Assembly: GCF_933775445.1 (NCBI RefSeq)
Contig: NC_065873.1
Span: 6,634,001-6,698,000 of the forward strand
Length of the DNA: 64,000 bases
Reading direction: 5' to 3'
Source: Argentina anserina
Taxonomy: Eukaryota > Streptophyta > Magnoliopsida > Rosales > Rosaceae
Made by a program: the position numbers and the translations under genes. A model generated the notes under the pieces. That model was not told the origin of the DNA. It searched no databases and was given only the letters and a program-made list of their open reading frames with translations. Of the stretch, positions 52,070 to 64,000 are shown piece by piece; positions within the stretch are counted from its first letter, which is position 1, and each line of letters opens with the position of its first letter.

Positions 52070-52739
52070 TTAAATTTTAACTTTTTTTTGTTTGTTTTAG
52101 CTTTTGAATTGTTTGGCGAGGACGATGCAAAAGTTCTCTTTCATACTAATAATAAAGAAAAACAGCACCGTAAAACCACCAACCATTTTCGAGCTGCTCG
52201 CAAGTTCTCTGCCAGTCATAGTCAAAAGAACTTGGAGCACGTTTACTAAACCGTAATGAGATTGAGAATGAATGGGAGAGAGAATGAATGCGAGAAATGA
52301 GAAATGGGAGAGGATGAGTCATTCCATATTCTTCATTTACTTGTTATTTGGAATCAGAATCAATTCAGGGAATGATTCATGTTTATGTGTTTACTAACAT
52401 CAAGAAATGCAAACTAAAATAAATTAAATTACCAAACTACCCTTATATATATCAGGAAATAATTAAAATTAAACAATCAACCGACTAATAAGGAAATAGA
52501 TTTATGTTCAACATACTAATGACATACCAATATAAATGAGTTCAATAAAACATGTTTTTGTCAATAATAATAAGTCTTAAGATAATAATAATCCAATATA
52601 TCTAAGCAAAATAGGCACTAGTCCAGCAAAAATAAATAAAAGAGGGTAGAAGCCAGTAAGCAATCCAACATTAGAGGTTTCAGGTATTGGTTACTCATCT
52701 TCATGGTGGACGATATTGGAGAAGGTTAAGCACATATAG
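52070..52739. other. Likely terminal region of a PIF/Harbinger element
   Basis: Text near 52245-52390 ('aaaccgtaatgagattgagaatg', 'cagggaatgattcatg', in part) resembles Harbinger ends, but I could not pair both termini. Otherwise AT-rich. Confidence 0.3.
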
Positions 52740-54161
52740 TCATTTCCTATCATCACTCATGGAAAAGAACACTCGGAGAAGATCATGTTTTTGTGTCAAG
52801 ATGTTAGTGATATGAAAAGCTTGTGCTGGAGCTAAAAAGTCTATTTTGCTTAACTCACCATCAAGTTTAGATTGCATCTCAATTAAGTCCTTCTCTGTAG
52901 ATAAAACACTGACCAATCCATCAAGTTTTGGTGCCATTTCAGCCACTGTTTTTGCCATTAGACCAAAGTTCCTGCTTATTTCATCCACAGCTTTTCTTTT
53001 ACGGCGACTTTTATTAGAAGCATCACTTTGGGAAGACATTTGTTATGATACACTTGGGCTTTGAGGACTAGGCTGAGTAAAAGAACCATTCCCATCTTCA
53101 AGCCCGTCTTGTTGTGGTTCCATATCAGCATTTATGTTCACATTGTCAAAGAAATTCTCATCCTCTAATTTGAATGCATCGACATTGGTATTCTCACCTC
53201 TAATTTCCTCTTCATCATCATCTGCATTTCCCGCATTTTTTCCATTTGCACGATCTTTCTCATAGATTTCTCCAAGATTATAATAATGCCGAAATGACTT
53301 CCCAAACAGTCCAACTACATCCTTATTCCTTTTCTACAATGACATATGAAAGTACTTTCTTTAACAAAGAAACATAAAACTTTATCAATAATCTAAATGA
53401 ACATGTACTGACCCTAAAGGGTTTCAATAAAAGATTATTAATTAGCTCCTTTCCTCTTTTTAACCATGAAGGGTTAATTCCACAAAGGGTGAGTTAGTTC
53501 GGACATGGTTCCACAACCGAAAGAGTAGAAAACATTCATTATTTCTAGTAACTACTGCTATCATTCCTTCAAGTAACAATGAGCATAGCCTTAGCTACCA
53601 TGTACTGACCTTATCTAGCCTAGCAACAACTGCATATTAACTAGATCACTAATTAACTCAAATAACATTCATTCAAGCACCTAATTAATAATATCACTAT
53701 GTAACATAATATAACAAAATTACCAAAGGTCACAACTTATTTAAAGACTATAATACCTATGTAAAAATTTTGATTAGATCAATAATAGTAAGTTGATCAA
53801 AAATCTCCATTTACCCCCACCCACTCGTTAAATACACTTTGCTCACACACTAGCATCATATTTTGTTCGTTCCAGCTGAACCCACTTTGGTTTAGCATCT
53901 CATATAAAAGCAGCATATTTTGCCTTCAGTGTCTTAAATGCGAGACTCAATATGAGGGCTTGCTAATATTCCATGACCCGGAAGCTTTGTTTCCATCATT
54001 CCTTGTAAATGTTTGAGGTAGCCATTCTTAAAACCATTATCAGTTTTCCATCTTTTGTCATGGTGTAACTCCAAAAATGACTCCACCAACTTGTCATCTT
54101 CTTCATCTGTCCAATAATGCTTGTTTTGGCCTCTTCTTCAGGAAGTTGCCGTAGAACTCAT
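52740..54161 (-). pseudogene. PIF/Harbinger Myb/SANT-like accessory protein
   Basis: It starts MSSTATS then TGA (codon 8), and continues RRGQNKHYWTDEEDDKLVES, WKTDNGFKNGYL and ETKLPGHGILASPHIESRI. This is the plant Myb/SANT-like DNA-binding domain found in the second protein of Harbinger transposons. Frameshifts follow near IESRI. After an intron-like gap (about 53330-53820), exon 2 reads FGKSFRHYYNLGEIYEKDRA, then a polar tail with a TAA just before MSSQSDASNKSRRKRK (53039-52740). The protein normally helps the transposase bind element ends and enter the nucleus. Multiple stops make it non-functional. Confidence 0.85.
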
Positions 54162-54550
54162 CCTATTGTACAAACATCTTAAGATTTAATTTAACTCCAG
54201 AAACACAAAAATATGATCAAATGATATTGATAAAAAATGGGAAGGTAAATACTATTAAGGATAGAGACATAGAGAAGATGATATTGATTAGATCAATGAA
54301 CTTATCCATTTATATTGATCAATCCCAATTTAAAAGAAGATGGTACTTACCAGTAACCATTATCAATCATCAAATTTGTAACAGCCTTAGTAAAAAAAGT
54401 TAAAGTATGCACCATATCGTATCAAAACAGTATAAGTAATTAATTGAATCCAAATTAGTTAAAAGTTTGTATTGTAATCTATGTGGGAATAATGAACTAT
54501 CAAGGAAGTTTGTATTGTAATCTATGTTCTCTTTGGCTTGATCAATGACA

Positions 54551-55170
54551 TTTTTATTCAGTTGGTTATGCTCTTCAATTGACTCCAAATTAGTTCAAGT
54601 TTCTTCATTATCTATGAATCATGGGTTAAAATTCATTAACAGAAACAAAGTCTGCAGATCTGAAACTGTATATTCTGATTTTTACACTAGTTACCATTTT
54701 TACCAAACCTCGTACATTTTCATTGGTTATCTCAATTCGGTGTCATCATGAAAGTTAGAGTAGACATCCTAAAGAACATTGGAGAGCTGGAATCTCTTAA
54801 AAACGATATTTCTAGAATTAGTTATGATTTTTTCAAAATTACATGACTGAAACAAAGTTACATTTTTATTCAGTTGGTTATGCTCTTCAATTGACTCCAA
54901 ATTAGTTAAAGTATCTTCATTATTTTTCCAGCCTTTTATCTATGAATCATGGGTTAAAATTCATTACAGAAACAAATTCTGCAAATCTGAAACTGTATAT
55001 TCTGATTTTTACACCAGTTACCATTTTTACCAAAAATCGTACATTTTAAATTGGTTATCTCAACTCGGTGTCTTCATGAAAGTTAGAGTAGACATCCTAA
55101 AGAACATTTGAGAACTGGAATCGCTTCAAAACGATTTGTCTAGAATTAGTTATGATGTTTTCAAAGTTAC
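54551..55170. repeat. Two tandem copies of a ~312-bp unit
   Basis: 'ttattcagttggttatgctc' begins each unit (54555 and 54865 region). The copies share text for nearly the whole length, with one 13-16 bp insertion ('tttttccagcctttta') in the second. Confidence 0.85.
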
Positions 55171-55453
55171 ATGACAGAAGCATAATTTTCTGAGAAAAAA
55201 AAATAGCATGTTACTTTGGTTTTCTTTACTGGTTTTCTTTTCAATCATGTGGATGCATTAGTATTTCAAAACTAGAGATTCCCATGTTTTAAATGAGACC
55301 AATCTCTCCCTTGTTGTAATTCACTCAGATCAAGGGAAATATGATTTAGTTGTATGATTTATTCATTAGTACCACAATCACACCTTCAACTCAATAGAAG
55401 TTAAAAAAAAGGGTTGGGGTGTGATAGAGGGGCTGAACAATAACACTATAATA

Positions 55454-55594
55454 GCAGCACAAGAGTAGAAGTGGAAAAGGGTATAAGTCAGATACAAAGA
55501 AGTTGAATAAAAGAGAAAATTATGCAGCACAAAAGTAGAAGTGGAAAGGGGTACAAGTCAGATACAAAGAAGCTGAATAAAAAAGAGAAAATTG
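55454..55594. repeat. Two tandem copies of a 70-bp unit
   Basis: 'gcagcacaagagtagaagtgg' (55454) and 'gcagcacaaaagtagaagtgg' (55524) start the units; each ends 'agagaaaatt'. Confidence 0.9.
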
Positions 55595-55787
55595 CATAAT
55601 TTTCTCCAATTAGTTATAACGAAAATAATACAAAGAAGAAACTGGAATCCATTGCATATAATTTAAAGTACAGATTTATGTTCATACAAAAATATATTCT
55701 GATAAGTCATAACATTCAACAAACATCATAAGGGAATGACAAGTGATTTCCTTAATAATACCACAAGAACATATCAAAGAGGACAAA

Positions 55788-56770
55788 TTATCTAAATTCT
55801 CTACTTCCTCCCCATCTCTCAAACATCTCAGTGGCAAGGTTATCCCTCCATGCACTCCACTCATCTGATGTCTCAACCGTAGTAATGTAGTCATTGACCT
55901 CTACATTTTCATTCACATGTTGACTGTCATATAAATGCTCAATTGGGTCTATTGACATTTCTCTCTTAATGAAGTTGTGGAGCATACAACACACCGAAAT
56001 AATTCGACGTTGTGTTATAATGTCATAAAAAGATGTACTCCTGAAAATTTCCCAACGCATTTTCAGCAGTCCAAAACATCTTTCAATGACATTTCTAGCA
56101 CTTGAGTGTTTCATATTAAAGAACTTTTGCTGATGTAGGTCGGTGTCCATCTCTTCACTCATTAAGATAATATCTTTGTCCTCTAAATGGTGCAAGTAAA
56201 CATTTTCCATTAGTGTAGCCACCATCAACTAAATAGTAATTACCTACAGTTTATAAACACAAAAAATATTATATTCTAATGTGCTTAAAAATTCTGGTTT
56301 TTTAATAAACTAATTGAGGTTCAAAATATTACCATGTGGAACTTTTAATCCATCTCTAAGGACTCGGCCATCATGTGCCGAACATTCCCAACCCGGCAAA
56401 ACATAAATGAATTGCAGTTCAGGAGAGAAAACTCCCAACACATTTGTTGCAACTTCATTTTTCCTTATCATATACCTCGGTTTGTCTTTCTTGGGTATAC
56501 GCACTCTTATATGTGTTCCATCTAATGCTCCTAAGCAGTTCTACATAACAAAAAGCTATTAATAATCTTATAAAAGAAAATATGAATGTTATAATTAATA
56601 TATAGAAACACAAAACCAAAATGTACCTTAAACCACTTCCACTTATAATCCGTAGAGTCCTCAGGTATTGGTTCCGGTGTTTTCCAAAAGTCTTTTTGAC
56701 ATCAAATTATTGCTTTTAGACACTCATGGAAATATTTCCAGAGTTAAATCCTAATTCTACATCAAATAGA
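55788..56770 (-). pseudogene. PIF/Harbinger transposase, C-terminal two-thirds, broken
   Basis: Reading down the minus strand: PEPIPEDSTDYKWKWFK (about 56640-56690), intron, [20 protein letters not shown] (near 56490), [39 protein letters not shown], intron, [20 protein letters not shown] (near 56200), then [20 protein letters not shown] and [13 protein letters not shown], ending at 55788. LGALDGTH carries the first catalytic Asp of the DDE nuclease, and the YTNG and NVIERCFG blocks match the family. A TGA where Trp is expected and a frameshift lie near 56160. The N-terminal DNA-binding part is missing. Confidence 0.9.
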
Positions 56771-59160
56771 AATTCTAATCTGATATTCATTCACCCAGAA
56801 TTTGTCGGAGTCATTGTCGGCGTCGATGAGCTCGGCGGAACGTAAATCATTATACATCGATAAGTTCAAAAACGGACGACACAGGCGTATAGATGATAAT
56901 GAGTGAATGAATGTTGTTACCTCATGCAGACCCAAACGTCGCCGGAAATTGCAGAAAATACTCAAAGGTACTCATCGCCGGCCCGAATCGTCGTCTACAT
57001 CTCGCGCATGTGCAATCCAATGACTGGGTTTGATAATTAAGGGGGCTATGGCGGCAGGAAGGCTAGCTTCAGAGAAGAAATTCGGAATAGAGTTTGGATC
57101 TACTACTGAATCAGAGCAGTCTCATTAAAAAGGTGCTGGGAAGTTGGTTGGGAGAGTCTGAGTGCTTGGGAGATGATCTCGCTGGGTTGAGACTTGAGAC
57201 AAGAACTGGAAGGGAGATGATGAGATAATTAAGGGCGATTTGAAAGAACCAACCCTCTTTCGGAAAAATCTATCCTACGCGGCTGTATGGTATACGCCTT
57301 ATCATCCAACCGCACAAACACACCACCACCACTGCGTGCAGAAAATGACAGCCATTACCGGCCATTGAGCACCTGTTGTATGGTGTACAACGATGTACAC
57401 CAGACGAACCCCCTCTTTCATATAAAAGTTATATGATATATCTTTGCTGAGTCATGCATTCTCCCAATGTTGATAAAAAAAAAGGTAAAGGATTCACATC
57501 AAGGCACCCTGCGTATTTCAAGCATAATAAGAAAATACACATGCAACCTACATGTTGACAACAACAAACACAGCACATCGGAATCTATAATTTCTTGATC
57601 TTTGTAATTGTACATGAGAGGGAGCACAGCCCTCTTTCCCGAGAAAAACTATGTGCCCTTCAATAAGCATTCAACACCTGGATTTCCACTAAATACAAAT
57701 TAATATAAAATTAATTTTATTATCTATACTAAGCACATAAAACTTATCGAAAAAAAAAACACATAAATTTTATTTTTTTTAAACGGACGTAAAATATATC
57801 ATAAATTATGTTAAAATATATTTTAATTTTTAATAAACAAAAGACAAAATAGGTTAATAATCCCCTAACATTTCTCTTTGTAATTTCTCACTCTCATTTT
57901 TTCCTCCAACAACCCACGTTTTTCTCCAAATAAGAAATTAAAAAAAATATTAATTACACAGGTTGTGTGTTTTTTTGCTAGTTAGTTTTTAACTTTGTAT
58001 GGTTTTCAAATTTGCAATAAAAGAAAACTAACAAAAACAAACCACTTCATTCATTCTCCAAGTCATTCTTCTAACCATGAAACCACCTACATTTATCTTG
58101 TGTGTCACTTCACTTTTGTCAATAGTAAATACTATCATTTTAACACACACTCACGCGTGTCGATTTATTTTAACGTGTAATTTTTTTATTGAAAATTTGT
58201 ATCCTAAAATGGAGGAACATTTTCACAAAACGGTTTGAGTCTAGCCACCGACGTCCTCAATTGTAGGCATTACATTCATATCTTTAATTTCTATTGTGTA
58301 CTTTTACCAACTTATCTTTAAAACATGAAATTTATTTAGACTTAATTAGATATAAATGAAGGGTAATTTTGTAATTACATGAAAGGTAGTTGTATAAAGC
58401 AAATTGTCTTATCAATTTGGTTTCACCGGTTTGTGATCATTCTTGGGTGTGGCAGTGGCTCCAGCCAATTGATTGGGGATCTTAGATGCACTGCAATCTT
58501 AGGGAGACAAGCTGCTAGTGGTGGTTGTAATGTTGGGGACTGGTTCTTTCGTGGCCTGCGGAATACTACAAAATAATTTTGATTAGCAAAATGATTTGTC
58601 GCTTAGTGAGTCATAAAGTTTGTGGAAGTAAAAACTCAGAATAGTACATGAATTGTCGTGAAATGTTTTTTTTTTTTGAAAATGGTGAAATGTATAGAAG
58701 CGGTGAAATGTATGTATTGGTACTTACAAATTTTCGTTACCCAAAATGGTACCTCTATAAGTCTTTGATTAAATTGATGACATGACATGTGTTTTTTACT
58801 ATTTTGACCAAATAAGTAATGTATAAAATAATAATTTTAAAATTAATTTTATTATTCAATGCTAAACAAATATCTATTAAAAATTGTGTTATGTTTTGTG
58901 AAACAAGAGTTGATTTTCATCTTAAATTTGTAAATTTCATAAAAAAATAAAAAAATTTATAAATAATATATGTATGATTTATCAAGTCCACCAAATTTGT
59001 AATCAATTTGGTGAATTTGTGAGAATTTTGGAGGAAAAATAAAAACAATTAGGGAGAGGAAAAATAAGAACTTTATGTACTGGTCATATTGTCCTTCTTG
59101 TTAGGGAATGCAGAAGAATGAACTGTATAATGGAAATAGAAATAACTCACAACAACAAGC
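56771..59160. other. Intergenic, no gene recognised
   Basis: Includes a short GC-rich stretch at 57260-57420 ('gtatggtatacgcc', 'gtgtacaacgatgtacacc') that may be a small element end, several poly-A and poly-T tracts, and very AT-rich text from 57690. The frame at 58379-58576 is not recognised. Confidence 0.45.
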
Positions 59161-61560
59161 TGTCATGACCCCGAAATTTCAAGTATAAAATTCGAAAATC
59201 GAAGCCATGAAAACTCAAAAACAATCTCAATAAATCAAAATCGTCTGATCGTTACAACGTATCATTACTGAGTGTATAGTACCACTCAGTCAAATGGATT
59301 ATTATAAAACCAATTTAAAATTTAAACATTATTTCAAATGTAAATGTAAAACACTCACAATCCTCACCACAAAATAAATGAAGAAACTTCGAAGTCTTCA
59401 GAGTGGTCCGTCAATTCTGCTAATCCACACTTGCACAACTATCCCCTACACCATCGAATAGGTGCACCAGGATTGTAAACACAAACCCGGTAAGATTTGC
59501 AGGTCGTATGAGTAAAACAACAATATAGCTCGTGTATAAATACAAAAGAAAAATCATGAAAACATTTAATTATAAATGTACTCATGAGTCATTGGACGGC
59601 CCATCTGGTTGTCCAATAATATCTGAAAATATTGGTGCTGATGAGAAATCGGATAACCCATCTGTTTACCTAAATATATTTATAATACGGGTACTCATGA
59701 GCGCTTGACTCATCTGTTACCCCTCATGATAGTACGCCGCTAGACATTAGGCAACCACTTGCTACCCAATATCCAAAAATATGGGTACTCATAAGCCGGT
59801 AACTCATCTGTTACCTCTCATGCCAGTACACCGGCAGACAGACTAGAGTTCTAATTGTATTGTAACCGTCGCCCGACAAAGGCTAGGTTCCGATATGCCA
59901 ACACGTCCGAAGACAACAAAAACGTTTTTAACATAACTCAAGTTAAAACCACGTACAAAACAATCATCATATGTTATTGTACAATTCAAAGTGACATGCT
60001 CAAATAAATAAATATCAATGCTATAAATGAACTTATTTGCAAACGGCAATATGACAGTATATAATATAGCAACCCATATATATGTACCGATTTTACCAAT
60101 TAAACACATACACAATACACTAAATCATATACATATCATAGCTCAATCTTTTTAATTAAGTGTAATTCTGAATCTCCGCTAAGGGTAGATTCGTCAATGT
60201 GAGATTTTACTCACCTTAAATTCTTGAGCGTAATTTCCACAATTCTGCAAGCGACTTCTTTACTTGTTGTGTCGATCACCTAGAATATATAAGAAGTGAT
60301 TTAGAAGCGTTACGTAAAACCTCAAATGCCGAAACGGTAATAATGTTTTACTGTTCAGCGATTTTCTGGTTTTTACGAAATTATTGTTCACGTAATTACT
60401 ATTCACATATCACTATTTAAATACGTACTGTCTATGTATTACTTTTCATATACGTACGTTTTATGTATTACTTTTCATATACGTACTGTTTACGTATTAA
60501 TGTACACCAATGTACTATACATAATAAATACTGTCAGTAAATACAAATCACTAATTTACCTTTCAGAAATTACTTTTACAATTACTATACGTAAATTATA
60601 TTTATATTTATTGTACGTAAATTTCTTTTATATTTACTGTATGTAATTTACTTTTTACATTTACCGTACAGAAATAACTTTTTACAAAAATTACTGTTTT
60701 GAAAAATCACTGTTCACGCGTTGCCGCACGTGGCGGCGCGTGAGGTTCACGCGCCACCTTCTGCGACCGCGCGTGGCGCTCACGCGCCGCCCATAGTGAC
60801 AGCACGTGGGGCCCACGCGCCGACTCTAAAATTGGCGTTAGCTCGCCCACCATCGCCCAAATCCTTCCTTTCCTTCCCCTCCTTCCTTCCACGGCCTCCT
60901 GCCGCCTCTCTGCTCCACCACAACCTCCCACGCGCTGCCACAGACGGCGACATACGCCCTCCACCTCCCCTTCCAAAAGCAACTCTGATTACAACAATTC
61001 CAACAACAACATCGTAGCACGCAAGGAGAGGAACGTTTTTGTACCTAAATCGGGCCATAGGACCGCCGGGAAGTCGTCGGAGAAGCTCGAGACGTCGCCG
61101 GTGATCGGTTTCGTGGTGGATTTGAAACGCGACGTGATTTGGCCCCAAATCAATTGTAGATGGCACCAGGGGTGAGGATCGGCGTCGAGATGCTATCCTC
61201 CGAGCGCTTGTGTCGCCAGAGATGAGGGTTGGACTGCGATGAGTTGCAGGAGCTTGGGATCGTCGGAGGAGCTTCGGCGCGGCGAACGGCGGCATGTAAC
61301 GTCCAAGGGTGGGAGCTGGAGGTCGTGCGACACCTTTGGGATCGGCGGTAAGGGCCACGGTGGCTGTGAGGTGAGATCGTCGGCAGAGAGAGGGAATGAG
61401 AGAGATCAGGGAGAAAGAGAAAGAAGAGAGAGAAAGAGAGGGAGGCGGGTGAGGGGTTTCCGAAAATGGAAACCCTAATCCCAAAATACTTTTTTATACC
61501 CTCTTCTAAAATCGGAAACTAACTTTCGTCGTTAATAATTTTCATATACGACGTCCACAC
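59161..61560 (-). repeat. Gypsy LTR, reverse orientation (truncated at its 5' end)
   Basis: It begins at 59161 with TGTCATGACCCCGAAATTTC, the complement of the LTR end seen at 1287. It continues with the complement of the 'catgagtac' boxes (59576-59830), 'gtgagattttactcacc' near 60200, the 'attcac' short-repeat zone (60380-60700) and the GC-rich CACGCGC region (60715-60820). The part near 61490-61560 matches 25250-25300. The long GC-rich open frames (60721-61484) are by-products of the LTR's base composition. Confidence 0.75.
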
Positions 61561-61639
61561 AAGATAAAGAACGGGACCCTAAAACTTCAAGTTAAACAAC
61601 TTAGTCCATGAGTCAGGCACATCATATTCTCTCATGACC

Positions 61640-62330
61640 CATACATGAATGCGTTGAGAGGATGAGCTTAGAAAATGAGCAAGTTTCTGAATTTCAAAAT
61701 GAGTGATGCCAAATCTGTTATCAAACAAGTGGAGGAACTTCAAGTCATTGTTCATGAGTTAGATGTGGAAGGTATGGGTCTTAACCAATTTCCTTGTTTG
61801 TTCTATGATTGAGAAATTACCTCCTTCATGGAAATATTTTAAAATTTATCTGAAACATTTAACTGAATGATATGAATTTTGGGCAATGTGTTCTTATACT
61901 TCGAGTTGAAGAAGATAACCGGAAAATGAGAAGGCTGATGTTATTTCCTTGGAGCCAACTGCTAATATGGTTGGAGGGAGTCCATCAAAGGCCAAGTTTC
62001 AGAAAAACAAAGGCAAGATTATTACTGCTAAGCCTCTTGTAATTGTTGGAAGGAATCCCTTCGCCCCACAAAAGACCAAACCTTTTAAGAAGCCACAAAT
62101 TGGAGGTTGCTGGGTCTGTGGCAAACCAGGGAATAGAGCTAAGAATGTCGTTTGAGGAAGGATCACAATGGTAGTGCTGGAGGTTCTGGAAATTCCAATT
62201 AAGCCAGCATTGCTGAAACTGAAAATCAATTCAGTGGTGTGGTTGCTGAGGCAAATCTGGTTACTAACTCAACTGATTGGTGGATAAATACTAGTGCTAC
62301 AAGGCATGTATGTTCTCTTCATACCAACCA
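61640..62330 (+). pseudogene. Copia gag end and protease start
   Basis: Broken frames show SFLNFKMSDAKSVIKQVEEL, EKLPPSWKYFKIYLKH and GGCWVCGKPGNRAKN, a zinc knuckle missing its later His and Cys. DWWINTSATRHVC near 62277-62315 is the protease active-site region, with the usual Asp replaced by Asn and Gly by Ser. Confidence 0.85.
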
Positions 62331-62581
62331 ATCAATGAAGTTGAATCACTGTTCATGGGAAATGCCACAACTGCAAAACTGGAAGGAAAAGGAAATGTGG
62401 TTCTAAAACTCATTTCCGAGAAGGATCTTGTACTGACTAATGTTCTTCATGTGCCTAAAATTCGTAAGAATTTAGTTTCGGGTCCTATTCTAAGCAACAA
62501 GGGCTTCAAACTTGTATTTGAATATGACAAATTTGTACTCACCAAGGGTGGGGTGTATGTATGTAGGAAAGGGTTACCTTT

Positions 62582-63326
62582 GTGAATGGCTCTTGTAAAC
62601 TAAGTGTTGTACCTACTATGGATGCTGTTATTAATAATAATAACGCAGGCACTAGCACTGCTTCTATGTACATAGTTGAGTCCTCTTCTTTATGGCATTC
62701 TAGATTAGGACATGTTAACTTTCGTTCTCTACAAAGAATGATAAGTTTAGGCATGCTACCTAAGTGTGAAATCTATGTAGAATCCAAATATGTGAGTCAT
62801 CCTCACAAATTTGTAGATAAATCCAATGAAGTACTTGGTTTAATTCATAGTGATTTGTGTGATTATAAAGCAACTCCTTCTCGTGGAGGAAAGAACTATT
62901 ATATATCATTTATAGATGATTGCAGTAAATATTGTTATGTATACTTGATACATACTAAAGATGAGGCTTTTCAATATGTTCAAAACATATATAGCAGAAG
63001 TTGAGAATCAACTTGAGAAAAGAATCAAAATTCTAAGGTCGGATAGTGGAGGTGAGTATGAATCCAACGATTTTGCTGAATTTTGTTCTGCTCATGGTAT
63101 TGTACATCAAACCACAGCTCCATACACTCCAAAACAAAATGGTGTTGCCGAACATCAGAATATAACGTTAAAGAATATGATCAATTCAATGTTAATTACT
63201 TCGCGAGCACCACATAGTCTTTGGGGAGATGTTTGTCTTACTGCAAATATGATATTAAATAGGATTCCTCATAAACAAAGTAATCAATCTCCCTATGAAT
63301 TTGGAAGGGAAGATTGCTTACTTTGA
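62582..63326 (+). pseudogene. Copia integrase
   Basis: HSRLGHVNFRSLQRMISLGM, then GLIHSDLCDYKATPSRGGK, YYISFIDDCSKYCYVYLI, LRSDSGGEYESNDFAEFC and TPKQNGVAEHQNITLKNMI. The zinc-binding Cys pair after LGH is changed, and a stop at 63002-63004 splits the core. The acidic catalytic residues remain. Confidence 0.93.
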
Positions 63327-64000
63327 AAAAGATGAAAGTGTGGGGTTGTCTAGCTAAAGTTCAAGTTCCTTTACCAAAGATAACTAAGCTTGGACCAAAA
63401 ATAATAAATTGCATCTATATTGACCTTGCTAATAATAGTGCTACATATAAATTTTTGGTTTACAAGTCAGAAGTGGAAGACATTAATAAAAACACAATCA
63501 TGGAATCTACCGAAGCAGAATTTTTTGAGGACATTTTTCCTTATAAGGATAAAGATAAAGAAGGTTCTAATCCAAGGAAAAGGACGGTGTCTCAAAGAGA
63601 GTTAACACAAAGTGCCGATATTGATGCATCTTCTGCTGGTCAAGAAGAAGTTGAACCAAGAAGAAGCAAACGTGAGAAAATTGCCAAGGATTTTGGACTA
63701 GACTTTATGACCTTTGCAATTGAAGAAGAGCCTCAAACTTATAAGGCTGCTATGGAGTCATAAGAAGCACCTTATTGGAAAGAGGTCATCCAAAGTGAAG
63801 TAGAATCCATTATGCAAAACAATACTTGGACATTGGTCGATTTACCTCCGGGACATAAACCAATAGGCCATAAATGGATTTTCAAAAGGAAATTGAGATC
63901 TGATGGTACCATAGAAAAATATAAGGCTCGTATAGTAGCCAAAGGGTATCGTCAAAAAGAAGGTATTGATTTCGTTGATACTTATTCACCGGTAACAAGA
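63314..64000 (+). pseudogene. Copia integrase C-terminal linker and start of reverse transcriptase
   Basis: KVWGCLAKVQVPLPKITKLG, then acidic and basic linker text, a stop at 63761-63763, and in frame afterwards VESIMQNNTWTLVDLPPGHK, IGHKWIFKRKLRSDGT, YKARIVAKGYRQKEGIDFVD to the window edge. This is the start of reverse transcriptase. Confidence 0.92.

Larger units (their letters stand above)
54162..55787. other. Spacer between the two Harbinger genes, with tandem duplications
   Basis: Contains a two-copy ~312-bp tandem (54551-55170) and a two-copy 70-bp tandem (55454-55594). No gene recognised. Confidence 0.6.
61610..64000 (+). mobile_element. 5'-truncated Copia retrotransposon running off the window
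   Basis: The order gag, protease, integrase, reverse transcriptase on the plus strand is Ty1/Copia. The element has no LTR or gag start before 61610 and directly abuts the reversed Gypsy LTR. Stops and frame changes occur throughout. It is a different family from the element at 31180-37874, judged from its gag and integrase text. Confidence 0.92.

Noticed and set aside
60721..61484. Long GC-rich open frames on both strands (up to 234 residues)
   Set aside because: They lie inside a Gypsy LTR, are unconserved among LTR copies, and arise from high GC content.

Overview
This is nuclear DNA of a flowering plant, most likely a eudicot. Genes have GT-AG introns and a plastid-type lysine pathway gene, and dense LTR retrotransposons, MITEs and a SINE fill the space between them. 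The gene and repeat flavour suggests Rosaceae to me, but I could not search a database, so family level is a guess.

Only three genes look intact. (1) A four-exon SABATH carboxyl methyltransferase (+, 21244-23117, 365 aa). (2) A ten-exon bifunctional dihydrofolate reductase-thymidylate synthase (-, 42314-45617, 532 aa). (3) An eight-exon diaminopimelate decarboxylase (-, 48236-51803, 487 aa). All exon joins were checked by reading frame. (2) and (3) lie on the same strand 2.6 kb apart as an island of ordinary housekeeping genes.

The rest is mobile DNA and gene wreckage. 1-1287 is the end of a long Gypsy LTR. 1410-3985 is a candidate CACTA element carrying a VPS16 fragment. 4422-5231 and 12551-12953 are the two halves of one CBS-domain (SnRK1 gamma-like) pseudogene, split by a deleted Gypsy element (6119-12550) with a near-perfect 5-bp target duplication. 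The 3' part of that pseudogene recurs at 18876-19933 between 151-bp direct repeats. 13634-18470 holds LTR pieces and a ~510-bp tandem repeat interrupted by a Mutator-like MITE. 23600-31180 is repeat-rich (MITEs, a GT microsatellite, LTR remnants).

31180-37874 is a structurally complete but mutated Copia element on the minus strand, with a perfect AAATC target duplication. 39490-40547 is a TIR-NBS resistance-gene pseudogene. 47593-47779 is a SINE with a 16-bp target duplication. 52000-52069 is a decayed tRNA-Lys. 52740-56770 holds both proteins of a PIF/Harbinger transposon, both broken. 59161-61560 is a Gypsy LTR in reverse, abutting a truncated Copia element that runs off the window end.

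The least ordinary observations are these: one foldback MITE family sits in introns of two of the three intact genes; two introns of the DHFR-TS gene use GC donors; and a pseudogene segment was copied into a new site flanked by 151-bp repeats. I see no CRISPR, operon or other prokaryotic system, and no convincing wholly new system.
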